DNA of 64,000 nt from UTCFX2 sp963788305 (GCA_963788305.1 CAWBGK010000002.1:1-64000); one strand, 5' to 3'. Shown: positions 40,307 to 49,054, counted from the stretch's first letter. The notes: generated by a model not told the origin, from the letters alone. A program made the numbers and translations.

Positions 40307-41301
40307 TGATATTTTTCGACCAGCTCTGTTCTTTCAAAATCCGTAAGAAATGCTGCCTTGAGGCCATTTTCTTGGAGTTGTCGAACCTGGATCTGGGATA
40401 AACCCGCTGCTGGGGCAGCAATTTCATATTCATGGATCAAGTTAATACCGCTGATGCCCGGGTCATCCGTATTAATCGTCGCCAATAATCCTAACTCCAT
40501 GAAGCTCCGGAGAGGGTGGCTTAAGTAATCAGGAACTGTGCTGGTCTGGAGATTGCTGGTCAGGTTGCATTCGATAGCGATTTGATGTTCCCGAAGATAT
40601 TCGATCATCTTAGAATCTTTGAGAGCAGCCACACCGTGCCCGATCCGTTCAGCCTTCAATTCCAATACTGCCTGCCAGATGCTCTCCGGACCCGAACTTT
40701 CTCCAGCATGCGCTATGACATGCCAACCGGATTTGCGTGCCTCAAAAAAATGCTCTTTAAACAATACCGCCGGGTAATTCGCCTCATCCCCTGCCAGATC
40801 GAGCGCAGTAATTCTTTCACCCTGGCTGAGTAGAGCACGCAGCTCTTGCCAGCCAGATTCTGGACCATAAGTGCGGCTGATGATTCCAATCAGTTTTGAT
40901 TTAACATCAAACTCTTTTACTCCGGCATCCACCCCATCACACACTGCTTCAACGACCCGCCGAGGGTCTAGCTGATGCGCACCTGACATAAAAAACGGGG
41001 AAAAGCGCAATTCAACATAATCCAAACCTTCAAGTTTCGCATCCTGAACATTTTCATACGCTATCCGCCAACAGGAATCATAATCGACCAGGATTTGTAT
41101 CATCCAATGAAACTTGCCAATGAATTCCATTACTCCCGGCTGAGGATCAGTCACCTGTACATATGGCCGCAATCCCTCGACATCCCAGGCAGGAAGCTGT
41201 AGATTGTGCTTCCGGCTCAGATCAATGATCGTCTCAAGTCGAACACTTCCATCCAGATGGCGGTGGAGATCAACTAACGGGAAATTGGGATCATGGTACA
41301 T
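40303..41301 (-). CDS. Adenosine deaminase family protein
   Basis: ATG 41301 begins 'MYHDPNFPLVDLHRHLDGSV', with the metal-binding HxH; later 'VIAHAGESSGPESI' supplies the third metal His and catalytic Glu, 'RIGHGVA' the conserved His and 'TINTDDPGISG' the Asp pair. About 332 residues. The reaction is hydrolytic deamination of adenosine (or a related nucleoside or adenine) in purine salvage, in the cytosol. It converges with the LCAT-like gene, overlapping by 4 bp at the stops. Confidence 0.9.
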   Translation of the reverse strand: MYHDPNFPLVDLHRHLDGSVRLETIIDLSRKHNLQLPAWDVEGLRPYVQVTDPQPGVMEFIGKFHWMIQILVDYDSCWRIAYENVQDAKLEGLDYVELRFSPFFMSGAHQLDPRRVVEAVCDGVDAGVKEFDVKSKLIGIISRTYGPESGWQELRALLSQGERITALDLAGDEANYPAVLFKEHFFEARKSGWHVIAHAGESSGPESIWQAVLELKAERIGHGVAALKDSKMIEYLREHQIAIECNLTSNLQTSTVPDYLSHPLRSFMELGLLATINTDDPGISGINLIHEYEIAAPAAGLSQIQVRQLQENGLKAAFLTDFERTELVEKYH

Positions 41302-41404
41302 TATTTGAATTCTGCCTTTCAATTTCTACAAAATGATACTCTACCTCAGCAGCCATCGCAAGTATCATTGTTGAAATCCGCCCTTGATTCGCCAAGAGAT
41401 CGAC

Positions 41405-41410
41405 TATAAT
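41405..41410 (+). promoter_or_regulatory. Candidate -10 box for the DsbA-like selenoprotein gene
   Basis: TATAAT about 105 bp before the ATG at 41515. TTGATT at 41384-41389 is a possible -35 with a short 15-bp spacer. Confidence 0.4.
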
Positions 41411-41514
41411 AGCCGAGTTAATTTAGTTTCGAGTGACATTTACGATCAGCAATCGAAAATGCTAATTAATTTCCAATAAATTCTTTAAGGAATATTCAGG
41501 AAGAGCGAGGGAGC

Positions 41515-42282
41515 ATGATGGAAGGTGACTATATCGAACCAGCAGAAGTAATCGAACCAGCAGAAGTAATCGAACCAGATAGCGGACAAAAAAGTCGGAT
41601 TCTGATCATTGGCATTGGGATGCTTCTGGTCGGGTTAATCCTAGGCTACTTGGGCCGTGGCGCATTTGGACCAGAAGCAATTTCAGCCCGGAAGACAGAA
41701 ACTGCAGCTGCCGCTGCTGTCCAAACCCAAGTTTCGGCAAATCAGGAGATGATGAAATCGGTTGTAGCCGAAACTATTCATTTCAAGGGAGATCCTGCCG
41801 CACCCATTACTATGATTGAGTTTAGCGACTTTCAATGACCTTATTGCGGCCGATGGGCAGCTGACGCGGGTCGTCAGATTGAAGAAAATTTTGTCAATAA
41901 GGGTGATATACGGTTAGGTTATTTTCATTTTGCTTTTCTTGGTGACGAGTCAATAGTCGCTGCTGAAGCGAGTGAATGTGCTGGAGACCAGGATAAATTT
42001 TGGGAATATCTCGACTATTTATTCTCGCATCAAAACGGAGAAAACCAGGGTGCGTTCAGCGTGGAAAATCTGAAAAAATTTGCTCAAGAGATGGGACTCG
42101 ACCAGGAAGCTTTCAACTCATGCCTGGATACAGGCAAATACACTGAAGCTGTCAATCGACAGAATGAGTTTGCTAAAAAATTAGGGGTTCAAAGCACGCC
42201 AAGTTTTCTGATTAATGGGATTCCATTGGTTGGTGCGCAGCCGATTGAAAAATTTCAAGCATTGTTCGAACAATTGAAGTAG
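41515..42282 (+). CDS. DsbA-family thiol oxidoreductase with in-frame TGA at the active site (candidate selenoprotein)
   Basis: A single frame of 255 codons with one internal TGA at codon 108 (41836-41838). The cytosolic start has a tandem 18-bp repeat (IEPAEV twice), then one membrane helix (about residues 28-48, ILIIGIGMLLVGLILGYLG). The outside part is a DsbA-type thioredoxin fold: 'TMIEFSDFQ', then TGA, then 'PYCGRWAADAGRQIEE', where Cys-Pro-Tyr-Cys is expected. The C-terminal 'GVQSTPSFLINGIPL' has the cis-Pro (P229). Reading TGA as selenocysteine gives UPYC. No frame change is needed on either side. It would oxidise or exchange disulfides outside the cell. A good GGGAG site precedes the ATG. 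Confidence 0.85.
41836..41877 (+). promoter_or_regulatory. Candidate bacterial SECIS element
   Basis: Starting at the in-frame TGA, a perfect 6-bp stem CTGACG (41861-41866) / CGTCAG (41872-41877) closes the loop CGGGT. The loop begins 28 nt after the TGA and has G at its second position, with a GGGT core. Bacterial SECIS elements are known as a short hairpin just 3' of UGA with G/U in the loop; the fit in distance and shape is good but was not folded or scored. Confidence 0.55.
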
Positions 42283-42332
42283 AAAATCCGGCTTTTCCTT
42301 AAGATTGCAAGGGCAACAGCTTGATATACCCG

Positions 42333-42363
42333 AAAAAAAGGCGATGAATGCATCGCCTTTTTT
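42333..42363 (+). terminator. Intrinsic terminator after the DsbA-like gene
   Basis: A-run, GGCGATG (42340-42346), loop AATG, CATCGCC (42351-42357), then T-run to 42363. The stem is perfect and extends with A:T pairs, so it works in both directions. It lies 50 bp after the stop. Confidence 0.9.
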
Positions 42364-42482
42364 CTAATCTTGTGGATTTCTCTTTCGTGCAATTCTGCCT
42401 ATTGATTAAATAAATTCCCGTTCATACAACCTTGACCACTTCCTTATCTTATGGAAAAATACTTTTTAGGGTTTAAAAATCA

Positions 42483-43052
42483 ATGAGTGCAACCAGAGAC
42501 ATATACATAAACTTAATTGTTTTTGATGGAGATGATACCCTTTGGTTTGGCCTTGATGGAGGTTATATCTCTGGGATCAATTATTCTGATTATGGGAGCG
42601 ACACATATACTTTTCGAAGAATTGAGGAGGATCTTATCGAACGCAATGATGGACAGAGATTTCGTTTATATCCAGAAGTCCGAAGTTTGCTCGCAAAGCT
42701 TACGAGTATGAAACTGCTGATCTCTCTGGCAAGCTACAATCATCCTACACCAGTTGAGAAAGCATTATACGCATTCGAAATTAATCAATTCTTTTTTCAT
42801 CCTGTTGTCGAATACAGCAGTCAAAAAGATAAAATGCTTAAAACGATACTTCGCAAGTTAACCCAGTCAGGTTGGCTAGTTAATCCTTCAACAACCCTCT
42901 TTATAGATGACGATCACCAGAACCGCTATTTGCAACAAATGGAGTCAATCGGTGTACATTTCCTGAAGAAATCTTCAGATATCACAAGTCTCAACGAGTT
43001 GATAAACAATCCTAAGTTTCAGCTAGTTCCTGCACAGAAGAGTCTGATTTAA
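42483..43052 (+). CDS. HAD-superfamily phosphatase of the Mg-dependent phosphatase-1 type
   Basis: An intact protein of 189 residues. Motif I is 'LIVFDGDDTLWFG', with the extra Trp typical of magnesium-dependent phosphatase-1; motif II is 'LISLASYNHP'; the Lys is in 'YSSQKDKML' and motif IV is 'TLFIDDDHQNRYLQQM'. It acts in the cytosol on a phosphate ester or a phosphotyrosine-like substrate. It starts after the terminator at 42363 and is separate from the selenoprotein gene. Confidence 0.75.
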   Translation: MSATRDIYINLIVFDGDDTLWFGLDGGYISGINYSDYGSDTYTFRRIEEDLIERNDGQRFRLYPEVRSLLAKLTSMKLLISLASYNHPTPVEKALYAFEINQFFFHPVVEYSSQKDKMLKTILRKLTQSGWLVNPSTTLFIDDDHQNRYLQQMESIGVHFLKKSSDITSLNELINNPKFQLVPAQKSLI

Positions 43053-43083
43053 AAATATAAAAAACTTTTTCGAGGACTTACTT

Positions 43084-43503
43084 ATGAAATCGTATCGTAA
43101 AGAGATCTGGCTAAATATTCCTGCGAGGCGCAGTTTTATCAACATCACTTCGAAAATTGAGGAGTGTCTGCGAGAAAGTGGGATTACTGAAGGCATTACA
43201 TTGGTAAATGCCATGCATATCACTGCTTCTGTTTTCATTAATGATGACGAAAGCGGTTTGCACAGGGATTATGATGACTGGCTTGAACAACTAGCGCCCC
43301 ATGATCCAATTTCTAAATATCGACACAACAGGACTGGAGAAGACAACGCTGACGCCCATTTGAAACGCCAGATCATGGGACGAGAGGTCGTAGTAGCCAT
43401 CTCAAATGGCCTCCTGGATTTTGGTCCCTGGGAACAAATATTCTATGGAGAATTTGACGGGCGTCGTCCGAAACGGGTGCTTGTTAAAATTATAGGTGAA
43501 TAA
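43084..43503 (+). CDS. YjbQ family protein (UPF0047, secondary thiamine-phosphate synthase)
   Basis: An intact protein of 139 residues. 'INITSKIEECLRESGITEGITLVNAMHITASVFINDDESGL', 'RTGEDNADAHLKRQIMGREVVVAISNGLLDFGPWEQIFYGEFDGRRPKRVLVKIIGE' (quoted here only by its key residues NADAHLKR, G-E, GPWEQIFYGEFDG) is the full conserved core. The family can substitute for thiamine-phosphate synthase when overexpressed, but its natural role is not settled. A GAGG site and 31-bp gap follow the phosphatase gene, so the two may share a transcript. Confidence 0.9.
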   Translation: MKSYRKEIWLNIPARRSFINITSKIEECLRESGITEGITLVNAMHITASVFINDDESGLHRDYDDWLEQLAPHDPISKYRHNRTGEDNADAHLKRQIMGREVVVAISNGLLDFGPWEQIFYGEFDGRRPKRVLVKIIGE

Positions 43504-43627
43504 TCGATCAAGCCTGCCTTAATTGCCAGATTCAAAGGCTGGCTTTCCTCTTTGGGAAGTCAACTTCTCCATGCAGTTGGAAATGATGTATGATTGGGTA
43601 CAGTTTACTCTTATCAAGGAGACAAAA

Positions 43628-43981
43628 ATGAAAGCGATAGCCTACATTGCCGCAGCGATTCTGATCTTCTTTGGTGTGCTTTTTGTCTGGGGCGCTTTCA
43701 GTTCAGAAGGGTCCCCCGGTTGGATTCCGGTTGGCCTGATCAGCATTGCAGCAGGCTTTGTGATCGTCTGGTTTTTCAGCCGTCCTAAAAAAAGCGAAAC
43801 GGGATCAAATATCACCTATCAGGTAGATTTACCGGCAAATGTCAGTCTTGACACCCTTAAATGCAAGTCATGCGGTGGAGCATTGACCGCTGATAACATC
43901 TCAATGGTTGCTGGTGCACCGGTTGTTAAATGTCCTTACTGTGGAACGAGTTATCAGCTCACCGAGGAACCGAAGTGGTGA
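43628..43981 (+). CDS. Membrane protein with C-terminal zinc ribbon
   Basis: ATG 43628 follows an AAGGAG site. The 117 residues have two membrane helices (about residues 3-24, 'AIAYIAAAILIFFGVLFVWGAF', and 31-50, 'WIPVGLISIAAGFVIVWFFS') and a C-terminal zinc ribbon with paired CKSC and CPYC. It begins the run that leads to the Cys-Ala-tailed membrane protein and two radical SAM proteins; it is probably a small membrane accessory of that system. The ribbon resembles a rubredoxin-like fold and could bind the substrate tail (inference). Confidence 0.65.
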   Translation: MKAIAYIAAAILIFFGVLFVWGAFSSEGSPGWIPVGLISIAAGFVIVWFFSRPKKSETGSNITYQVDLPANVSLDTLKCKSCGGALTADNISMVAGAPVVKCPYCGTSYQLTEEPKW

Positions 43982-44009
43982 CTTGCCTCTAGGAGAAAAG
44001 GATGCTTTC

Positions 44010-45693
44010 ATGAGAAAAATTTATATCTCATTTATTCTTATCTGCTTGATGTTGATTTTCCATGGAACTGGATCGGCACAATCCTATCTATTCCAGCTGG
44101 AACAGCTGGAAGTCAACATTTATGTGAATGATGATGGATCTGCTTCCATTGATTATCGCTTTACATTCGTTAATGATCTTTCAGCACCAGCGATCGAATA
44201 CGTTGATGTTGGGATGCCAAACAGTCAGTTTACACTTCAGGGTGCAACCGCCGAAGTGAACGGCCAGATTGTCGCAGTATCTGAATCGGATTATGAGGGT
44301 GACGGATCGGGGTTTGCCGTAGTGATGGGTGGAGCTGGTATACCCCCAGGGCAGCGGGGGGTAGTTCATGTGAATATTCCAGATGCCGGAAGTTGGCTCC
44401 GGTATGACAGCGAGGATGATGGTTACGCCAGCATTGCATTTACCCCTACCTGGTTCGGCTCAGAGTATATCAAGGGCACAACAGAAATAACGGTTTCGAT
44501 TCATCTTCCGCCTGGGATCCAACCTGAGGAACCTCGCTGGCACCAAGCTCCATCTGGATGGCCCGAACAACCGGAGGTAGGCTTGGATGAGGAAGGCCGG
44601 GTAGTTTACACATGGACGAATTCGGCAGCATCAGCTTCGAAAAAATATATATTTGGCGCTTCTTTCCCAACTCAATATGTACCACCAACAGCAGTAAGTA
44701 AGCCCTCCTGGTTTGAAATCCTTGGCATCAGTGAAGATACATGTTTCACATTTCTTTGCTGCGGAGGGATTTTTGCTTCGGTTATCGGTGTGGGATGGTG
44801 GAATAATGAGGCATCCAGAAAACGAAAATTAAAATATCTCCCACCCAAAATCACGATCGAAGGTCTCGGGATCAAACGCGGACTTACTGCTGTAGAAGCG
44901 GCTATACTTATGGAACAACCCCTCGATAAAGTGATGACCATGATCCTGTTCGGAGTTCTGAAAAAGTCAGCTGCGACGGTCCGCACAAAAGATCCGCTTG
45001 AATTGGATGTCGCAGAAACACTTCCCGATGGGTTAAATCCATATGAAGTTGATTTTCTCAAGGCTTTTCGTATACAGGAAAAATCCGAACGCCGAAAAGC
45101 GCTGCAAACAGTCACCATAGATATTGTTCAAGCCGTATCCTGCAAAGATGAAGGGATTCAGCCGAAAAGAGACAATCGCATATTACCAGGATATTATGGA
45201 AAAAGCTTGGAAGCAAGTTGAAACGGCCCAAACACCGGAAGTGAAGAGCGAGATGTTTGATAAAAACCTGGAATGGACCATGTTGGATAAAGAATATGAC
45301 GACCGCACCAGGGATGTTTTCCAATCGGGTCCTGTTTTCCTGCCAAACTGGTGGGGACGATTTGATCCAACATACAACAGACCAATCAGTACCTCCCGGC
45401 CTATTTCTTCCCCTACCCAGGTAGGACAACCTTCTGGAGGTGGCGTTTCCCTTCCGACACTTCCCGGCGGTAGTTTCGCTGCATCGATGGTCAAAGGAGT
45501 GGAAAATTTCTCTGCAGGCGTCATAGGCAATGTAAATGATTTCACCGGGACTATCACAAACAAAACAAATCCAATCCCGGTTCCAAGCGTGACAAGAAGC
45601 GGCGGCAGCAGCAGCGGAAGGAGCGGTGGGGGATGCGCATGCGCCTGTGCCTGTGCTGGTTGTGCTTGCGCTTGCGCCGGTGGAGGTCGATAA
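44010..45693 (+). CDS. DUF2207-like membrane protein with C-terminal Cys-Ala repeat tail, one frameshift
   Basis: ATG 44010 follows AGGAGAAAAGG. A signal peptide (IYISFILICLMLIFHGTGSAQS) leads to an extracellular beta-sandwich domain of DUF2207 type ('QLEQLEVNIYVNDDGSASIDYRFTF', 'PDAGSWLRYDSEDDGYASIAFTPTWFG'). A membrane helix follows (about residues 245-265), then a cytosolic helical part with a winged-helix-like 'GLTAVEAAILMEQPLDKVMTMILFGVLKK'. After a frame break near 45115 come 'MKGFSRKETIAYYQDI' and a Gly/Ser-rich linker. The last 19 residues read CACACACAGCACACAGGGR, seven Cys alternating with Ala. Two radical SAM genes follow directly. About 561 residues in all. Confidence 0.78.
45634..45690 (+). 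repeat. Cys-Ala repeat tail, candidate modification target
   Basis: Nineteen codons encode CACACACAGCACACAGGGR at the extreme C-terminus, after a Ser/Gly linker. Codon usage varies (TGC/TGT, GCA/GCC/GCT), so the repeat is selected at protein level and not a simple nucleotide microsatellite. I place it as the likely substrate of the downstream radical SAM enzyme. Confidence 0.7.
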
Positions 45694-45743
45694 GATTTAA
45701 ATGGTGACATCATGATGAATTTTGTTCATTGAGGTCATGTTAG

Positions 45744-47093
45744 ATGGATTTCTGGAAGTATTTCGCAAGATCCAGGCAGACTCAACTTGCGAACTCACAT
45801 GGTATTCAGCTTTCATCCTTTATTCGCCAGAATGGTTCTGAAAAGGCACATATTCACCTGCGAATTGATACGGACGGAAGCGGTCTCTTGATCATCAACG
45901 CCAACAGCGTAATTCACTTGAATCCATCAGCAGCTTCGATGGCGCTCCTGGCGTTACAAGACACTCCTAAAGCCCAAGCAGTTCATGAACTTAAAAGGAT
46001 ATTCTCAATCTCGACTCGCAAGTTATCTGACGACTATACGCAGTTTGTTTCGCAATTAAACGAACTGATCGATCCAAATGGCGCCTGTCCTATTCATGCT
46101 CTAAATCTTGAAACCATTCCGCCTTTCACATCAAAGCCTTCGGCTCCCTATCGAATGGACCTGGCGCTGACCTACCGCTGTAACAATGATTGCTTGCATT
46201 GCTACAACGCCCGACCTCGTGATTTTTCAGAAATTTCGACAGATTTTTGGAAGAAAATTATCAATAAAATTTGGGAAATTGGCATCCCGCATTTGGTTTT
46301 CACGGGTGGAGAACCGACTCTCCGGTCAGACCTTCCGGAATTGATTTCCTATGCGCAGCACATTGGACTGATCACTGGATTAAACACCAATGGTCGCCTC
46401 TTAAGCAAGCCTGATTACCTGGATACACTGGTCAGCTCTGGCTTAGACCACGTCCAAATCACCATAGAATCTCACGACCCTGAAATCCACGACCAGATGG
46501 TTCGAGCCAGGGGCGCCTGGGCCCAAACTGTTGCTGGAATTCGCAATGCATTGGACACCCCCCTCTACGTCATGACGAACTCTACGATGTTGCGCCAGAA
46601 TTCACCAGCATTAAACCAGACACTTCATTTTCTTGCCAAACTTGGAGTGCCGACGATCGGCCTGAATGCTTTGATCTTTTCCGGCCAAGGCGCTACATGC
46701 GGAAGCGGGCTCCATGAGGCAGAATTACGGCCAATTCTCGAGCTTGCTCGAAACATGACCGAGCAGCATCATCAACGGCTGATCTGGTACACACCAACGC
46801 AGTATTGCAATTTTGATCCAATGGAATTGGAATTGGGAGTCAAAGGATGTACTGCCGCCCGCTACAATATGTGTATCGAACCGGATGGAGCAGTCATCCC
46901 ATGCCAATCTTTTTATTTTCCTCTGGGTTCGATGCTCAATGATCCATGGGATAGCATCTGGGAACATGATCTGGCAAAACAGCTTCGGAATCGCCAGGAG
47001 CGGCAGGAAAAATGTAATTCCTGTCTATTATTTTCTGAATGTGGTGGTGGGTGCCCGTTATCTTCCACGCATATAACAAATAAAAAAGAATAG
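45744..47093 (+). CDS. Radical SAM/SPASM enzyme with PqqD-like N-terminal domain
   Basis: An intact protein of 449 residues. Residues about 35-110 form a PqqD-like, substrate-binding (RRE-type) domain ('IHLRIDTDGSGLLIINANSVIHLN'). The 4Fe-4S radical SAM motif is CNNDCLHC (C146, C150, C153); 'VFTGGEPTL' (near 188) is the SAM-contact loop. A SPASM-type C-terminus adds 'CTAARYNMCIEPDGAVIPCQSF' and 'CNSCLLFSECGGGCP' for extra clusters. Such enzymes modify ribosomal peptides, typically at Cys or side chains, through an S-adenosylmethionine radical. It is the only catalytically complete radical SAM in the run, and the Cys-rich tail upstream is its most likely substrate. Confidence 0.92.
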   Translation: MDFWKYFARSRQTQLANSHGIQLSSFIRQNGSEKAHIHLRIDTDGSGLLIINANSVIHLNPSAASMALLALQDTPKAQAVHELKRIFSISTRKLSDDYTQFVSQLNELIDPNGACPIHALNLETIPPFTSKPSAPYRMDLALTYRCNNDCLHCYNARPRDFSEISTDFWKKIINKIWEIGIPHLVFTGGEPTLRSDLPELISYAQHIGLITGLNTNGRLLSKPDYLDTLVSSGLDHVQITIESHDPEIHDQMVRARGAWAQTVAGIRNALDTPLYVMTNSTMLRQNSPALNQTLHFLAKLGVPTIGLNALIFSGQGATCGSGLHEAELRPILELARNMTEQHHQRLIWYTPTQYCNFDPMELELGVKGCTAARYNMCIEPDGAVIPCQSFYFPLGSMLNDPWDSIWEHDLAKQLRNRQERQEKCNSCLLFSECGGGCPLSSTHITNKKE

Positions 47094-47105
47094 TCAGAGG
47101 AAAAA

Positions 47106-48252
47106 ATGCCAGGTTTGCTCCGTCCAATTCAGCGTTTTTTTTCCAACAACAAACCAATTCCTGCCGGTCTTTATCATTATAAAGCACCACAGCACGATCC
47201 ACGTAACTATCAATTGCACTTACGTATCGAAGAAAACGGTGACGGGCTGCTGATCATTAACGCTTCGACGGTTCTTCATCTTAATTTGACAGCTGCAGAA
47301 TATGCGTATTATCTCATCTGCAGTAAATCCGAAGAAGAGATCGCTCGTTTAATTGTTTCTCGCTATCAGGTCGATCGTGATCAAGCGTTGCACGATTATA
47401 GGAATTTCTCAGATCGAATCCACACGATCATCGAGACACCCGATTTGGATCCGGTCACTTTTCTTGACGTCGATCGCCTTCAGCCATTTTCTGGTAGGTT
47501 GACTGCACCGTACCGATTGGACTGCGCATTAACCTATCGACTTCCCGAGGATGAAATTCCCGAATTAGAGCTGATCGAGCGCGTTGCAAAGGAACTGACC
47601 GCTGAAGACTGGAAAACCATAATGCAGAAGGCGTGGGATGCAGGCATACCCCACATATTATTCACCGGCGGAGAGCCAACGCTTCGTGATGATTTACCTG
47701 AGCTGATCCGCTTTGCAGAGCGAACCGGTCAGGTTACTGGAGTATTAAGTTATGGATCAAAGCTCGTTGATTCCGGCTATTTTTCTGAACTCCTTCAATC
47801 CGGATTAGATCATCTGATGTTGATCTTGAGATCTGATAACGAGTCTTCATGGAAATCCGTTCAAAGTTCGATTGCTGAAGATCTATCCCTGACAGTACAT
47901 CTGACAATTGATCACGAAAATAAGGGAGATTCCGAGGCGATCTTACGCCGACTTGCCGAGATAGGAATAATGAATGTCTCGCTGAGCGCAGTTGATGATT
48001 CACTTACCGAATACCTTCTATCTGCGAGGTCATGGGTCGCTGCTCTTGGCCTGGAGCTGATCTGGAACCTCCCAGCTCCATATTCGTCCCTTCATCCGGT
48101 TGCGCTAGAAATTAAGAGATGCAGGTATCGAAGGTGCAGGGCGAGCATGGATTTACGTTGAGCCAGATGGTGATGTGCGTCCATCACAAGGCAATCCAAA
48201 AATCTTGGGAAATTTTCTGACCGATCCCTGGCACAAAATTTGGAAAGGTTGA
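47106..48252 (+). CDS. Catalytically dead radical SAM/SPASM paralogue, one frameshift
   Basis: About 382 residues, aligning with the preceding enzyme without gaps over its first 190 residues: PqqD-like domain ('LHLRIEENGDGLLIINASTVLHLN'), 'LTYR' and 'LFTGGEPTLRDDLPELI' at identical positions. The CxxxCxxC residues 146, 150 and 153 are instead L, E and E. The SPASM block past a break near 48115 reads 'VEPDGDVRPSQG' with Ser for Cys. So the fold and substrate-binding domain remain, but the metal sites are gone. A non-catalytic partner or substrate adaptor is likely. It starts 12 bp after the active enzyme's stop. Confidence 0.85.
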
Positions 48253-49054
48253 ACAGGAAATCGAGATCCACAACACTCCCCCAAAACAAAAAATCGATTG
48301 GCATCCCCGTTTTGTCCAACAGGCACGCTGGACCGAAGATTTGCGCAGGTTTATTTTTCGCCAAATCGATCTTATTGATAAAAGCAGCGTCCTCGAAGTG
48401 GGCTGCGGGACTGGCGCTGTCCTTGAAACGATAACGAGGCTCGCACATGAGAATAATTGGATTGTATATGGATTGGATATTAATAATAATTACTTGACTT
48501 CCGCACATAAGACTTGTCCTACATTCGTTCTGACTCAAGGTGATGCGCATTTCTTGCCGTTTTCTCAGGGATATTTTGATCTTGTTTTTTGCCATTTTCT
48601 GTTGATGTGGGTCTCAAATCCAGCAGCTGTATTATCTGAAATGAAACGTGTTGTCCGTCCTGGAGGTTGGGTTGTAGCGTTCGCAGAACCAGATTATGGA
48701 GGCCGAATCGATGAACCGGAAGAGTTAGAGAAAATCAGCGCGATTCAGGAATTAAGCCTGAAGCAGCAAGGTGCTGAGACTCGGATGGGGCGAAAATTAT
48801 CAGGGTTATTCTACCAAAACGGTTTCATCGATATCGCATGCGGCGTGATAGGGGCTCAGTGGAACCAATCGTCAATGTGCAGCTCTGAAGAATTCGATCA
48901 GGAATGGCAGGTGATGAAATCTGATCTGAACCACTCTAATTGTGTTCAAGATTTCGAGGAATTCCGATTAATGGATCTGGCTGCCAGACAATCAGGGACC
49001 CGCATCCTTTTTGTACCTACATTTTATGCGATGGGACGCGCACCAAACGATTAA
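48248..49054 (+). CDS. Class I SAM-dependent methyltransferase, start unclear
   Basis: The core is 'VLEVGCGTGAVLETI' (SAM-binding glycine loop), 'YGLDINNNYL', 'GDAHFLPFSQGYFDLVFCHFLLMWV' and 'MKRVVRPGGWVVAFAEPDYGG', a Rossmann methyltransferase. Upstream 'EIHNTPPKQKIDWHPRFVQQARWTEDLRRFIF' is in the same frame but has no ATG, GTG or TTG before it other than a late TTG at 48341. It abuts the end of the dead radical SAM protein, so either a base error hides the start or the two are fused. About 268 residues. It may methylate the modified tail or a cofactor (inference). Confidence 0.8.
   Translation, partial: VEQEIEIHNTPPKQKIDWHPRFVQQARWTEDLRRFIFRQIDLIDKSSVLEVGCGTGAVLETITRLAHENNWIVYGLDINNNYLTSAHKTCPTFVLTQGDAHFLPFSQGYFDLVFCHFLLMWVSNPAAVLSEMKRVVRPGGWVVAFAEPDYGGRIDEPEELEKISAIQELSLKQQGAETRMGRKLSGLFYQNGFIDIACGVIGAQWNQSSMCSSEEFDQEWQVMKSDLNHSNCVQDFEEFRLMDLAARQSGTRILFVPTFYAMGRAPND

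Noticed and set aside
41836..41838. In-frame TGA of the DsbA-like gene as a sequencing error or a real stop
   Set aside because: Errors in this window are base gains and losses that change frame. Here the frame is unchanged on both sides, the codon falls exactly on a catalytic Cys, and a SECIS-like hairpin follows. A substitution error cannot be excluded and is listed as a refuting test.
45634..45690. Cys-Ala tail as a nucleotide microsatellite artefact
   Set aside because: Synonymous codons vary along the repeat and the frame ends in a normal stop after a conserved-looking GGGR end, so it reads as protein-level repetition.
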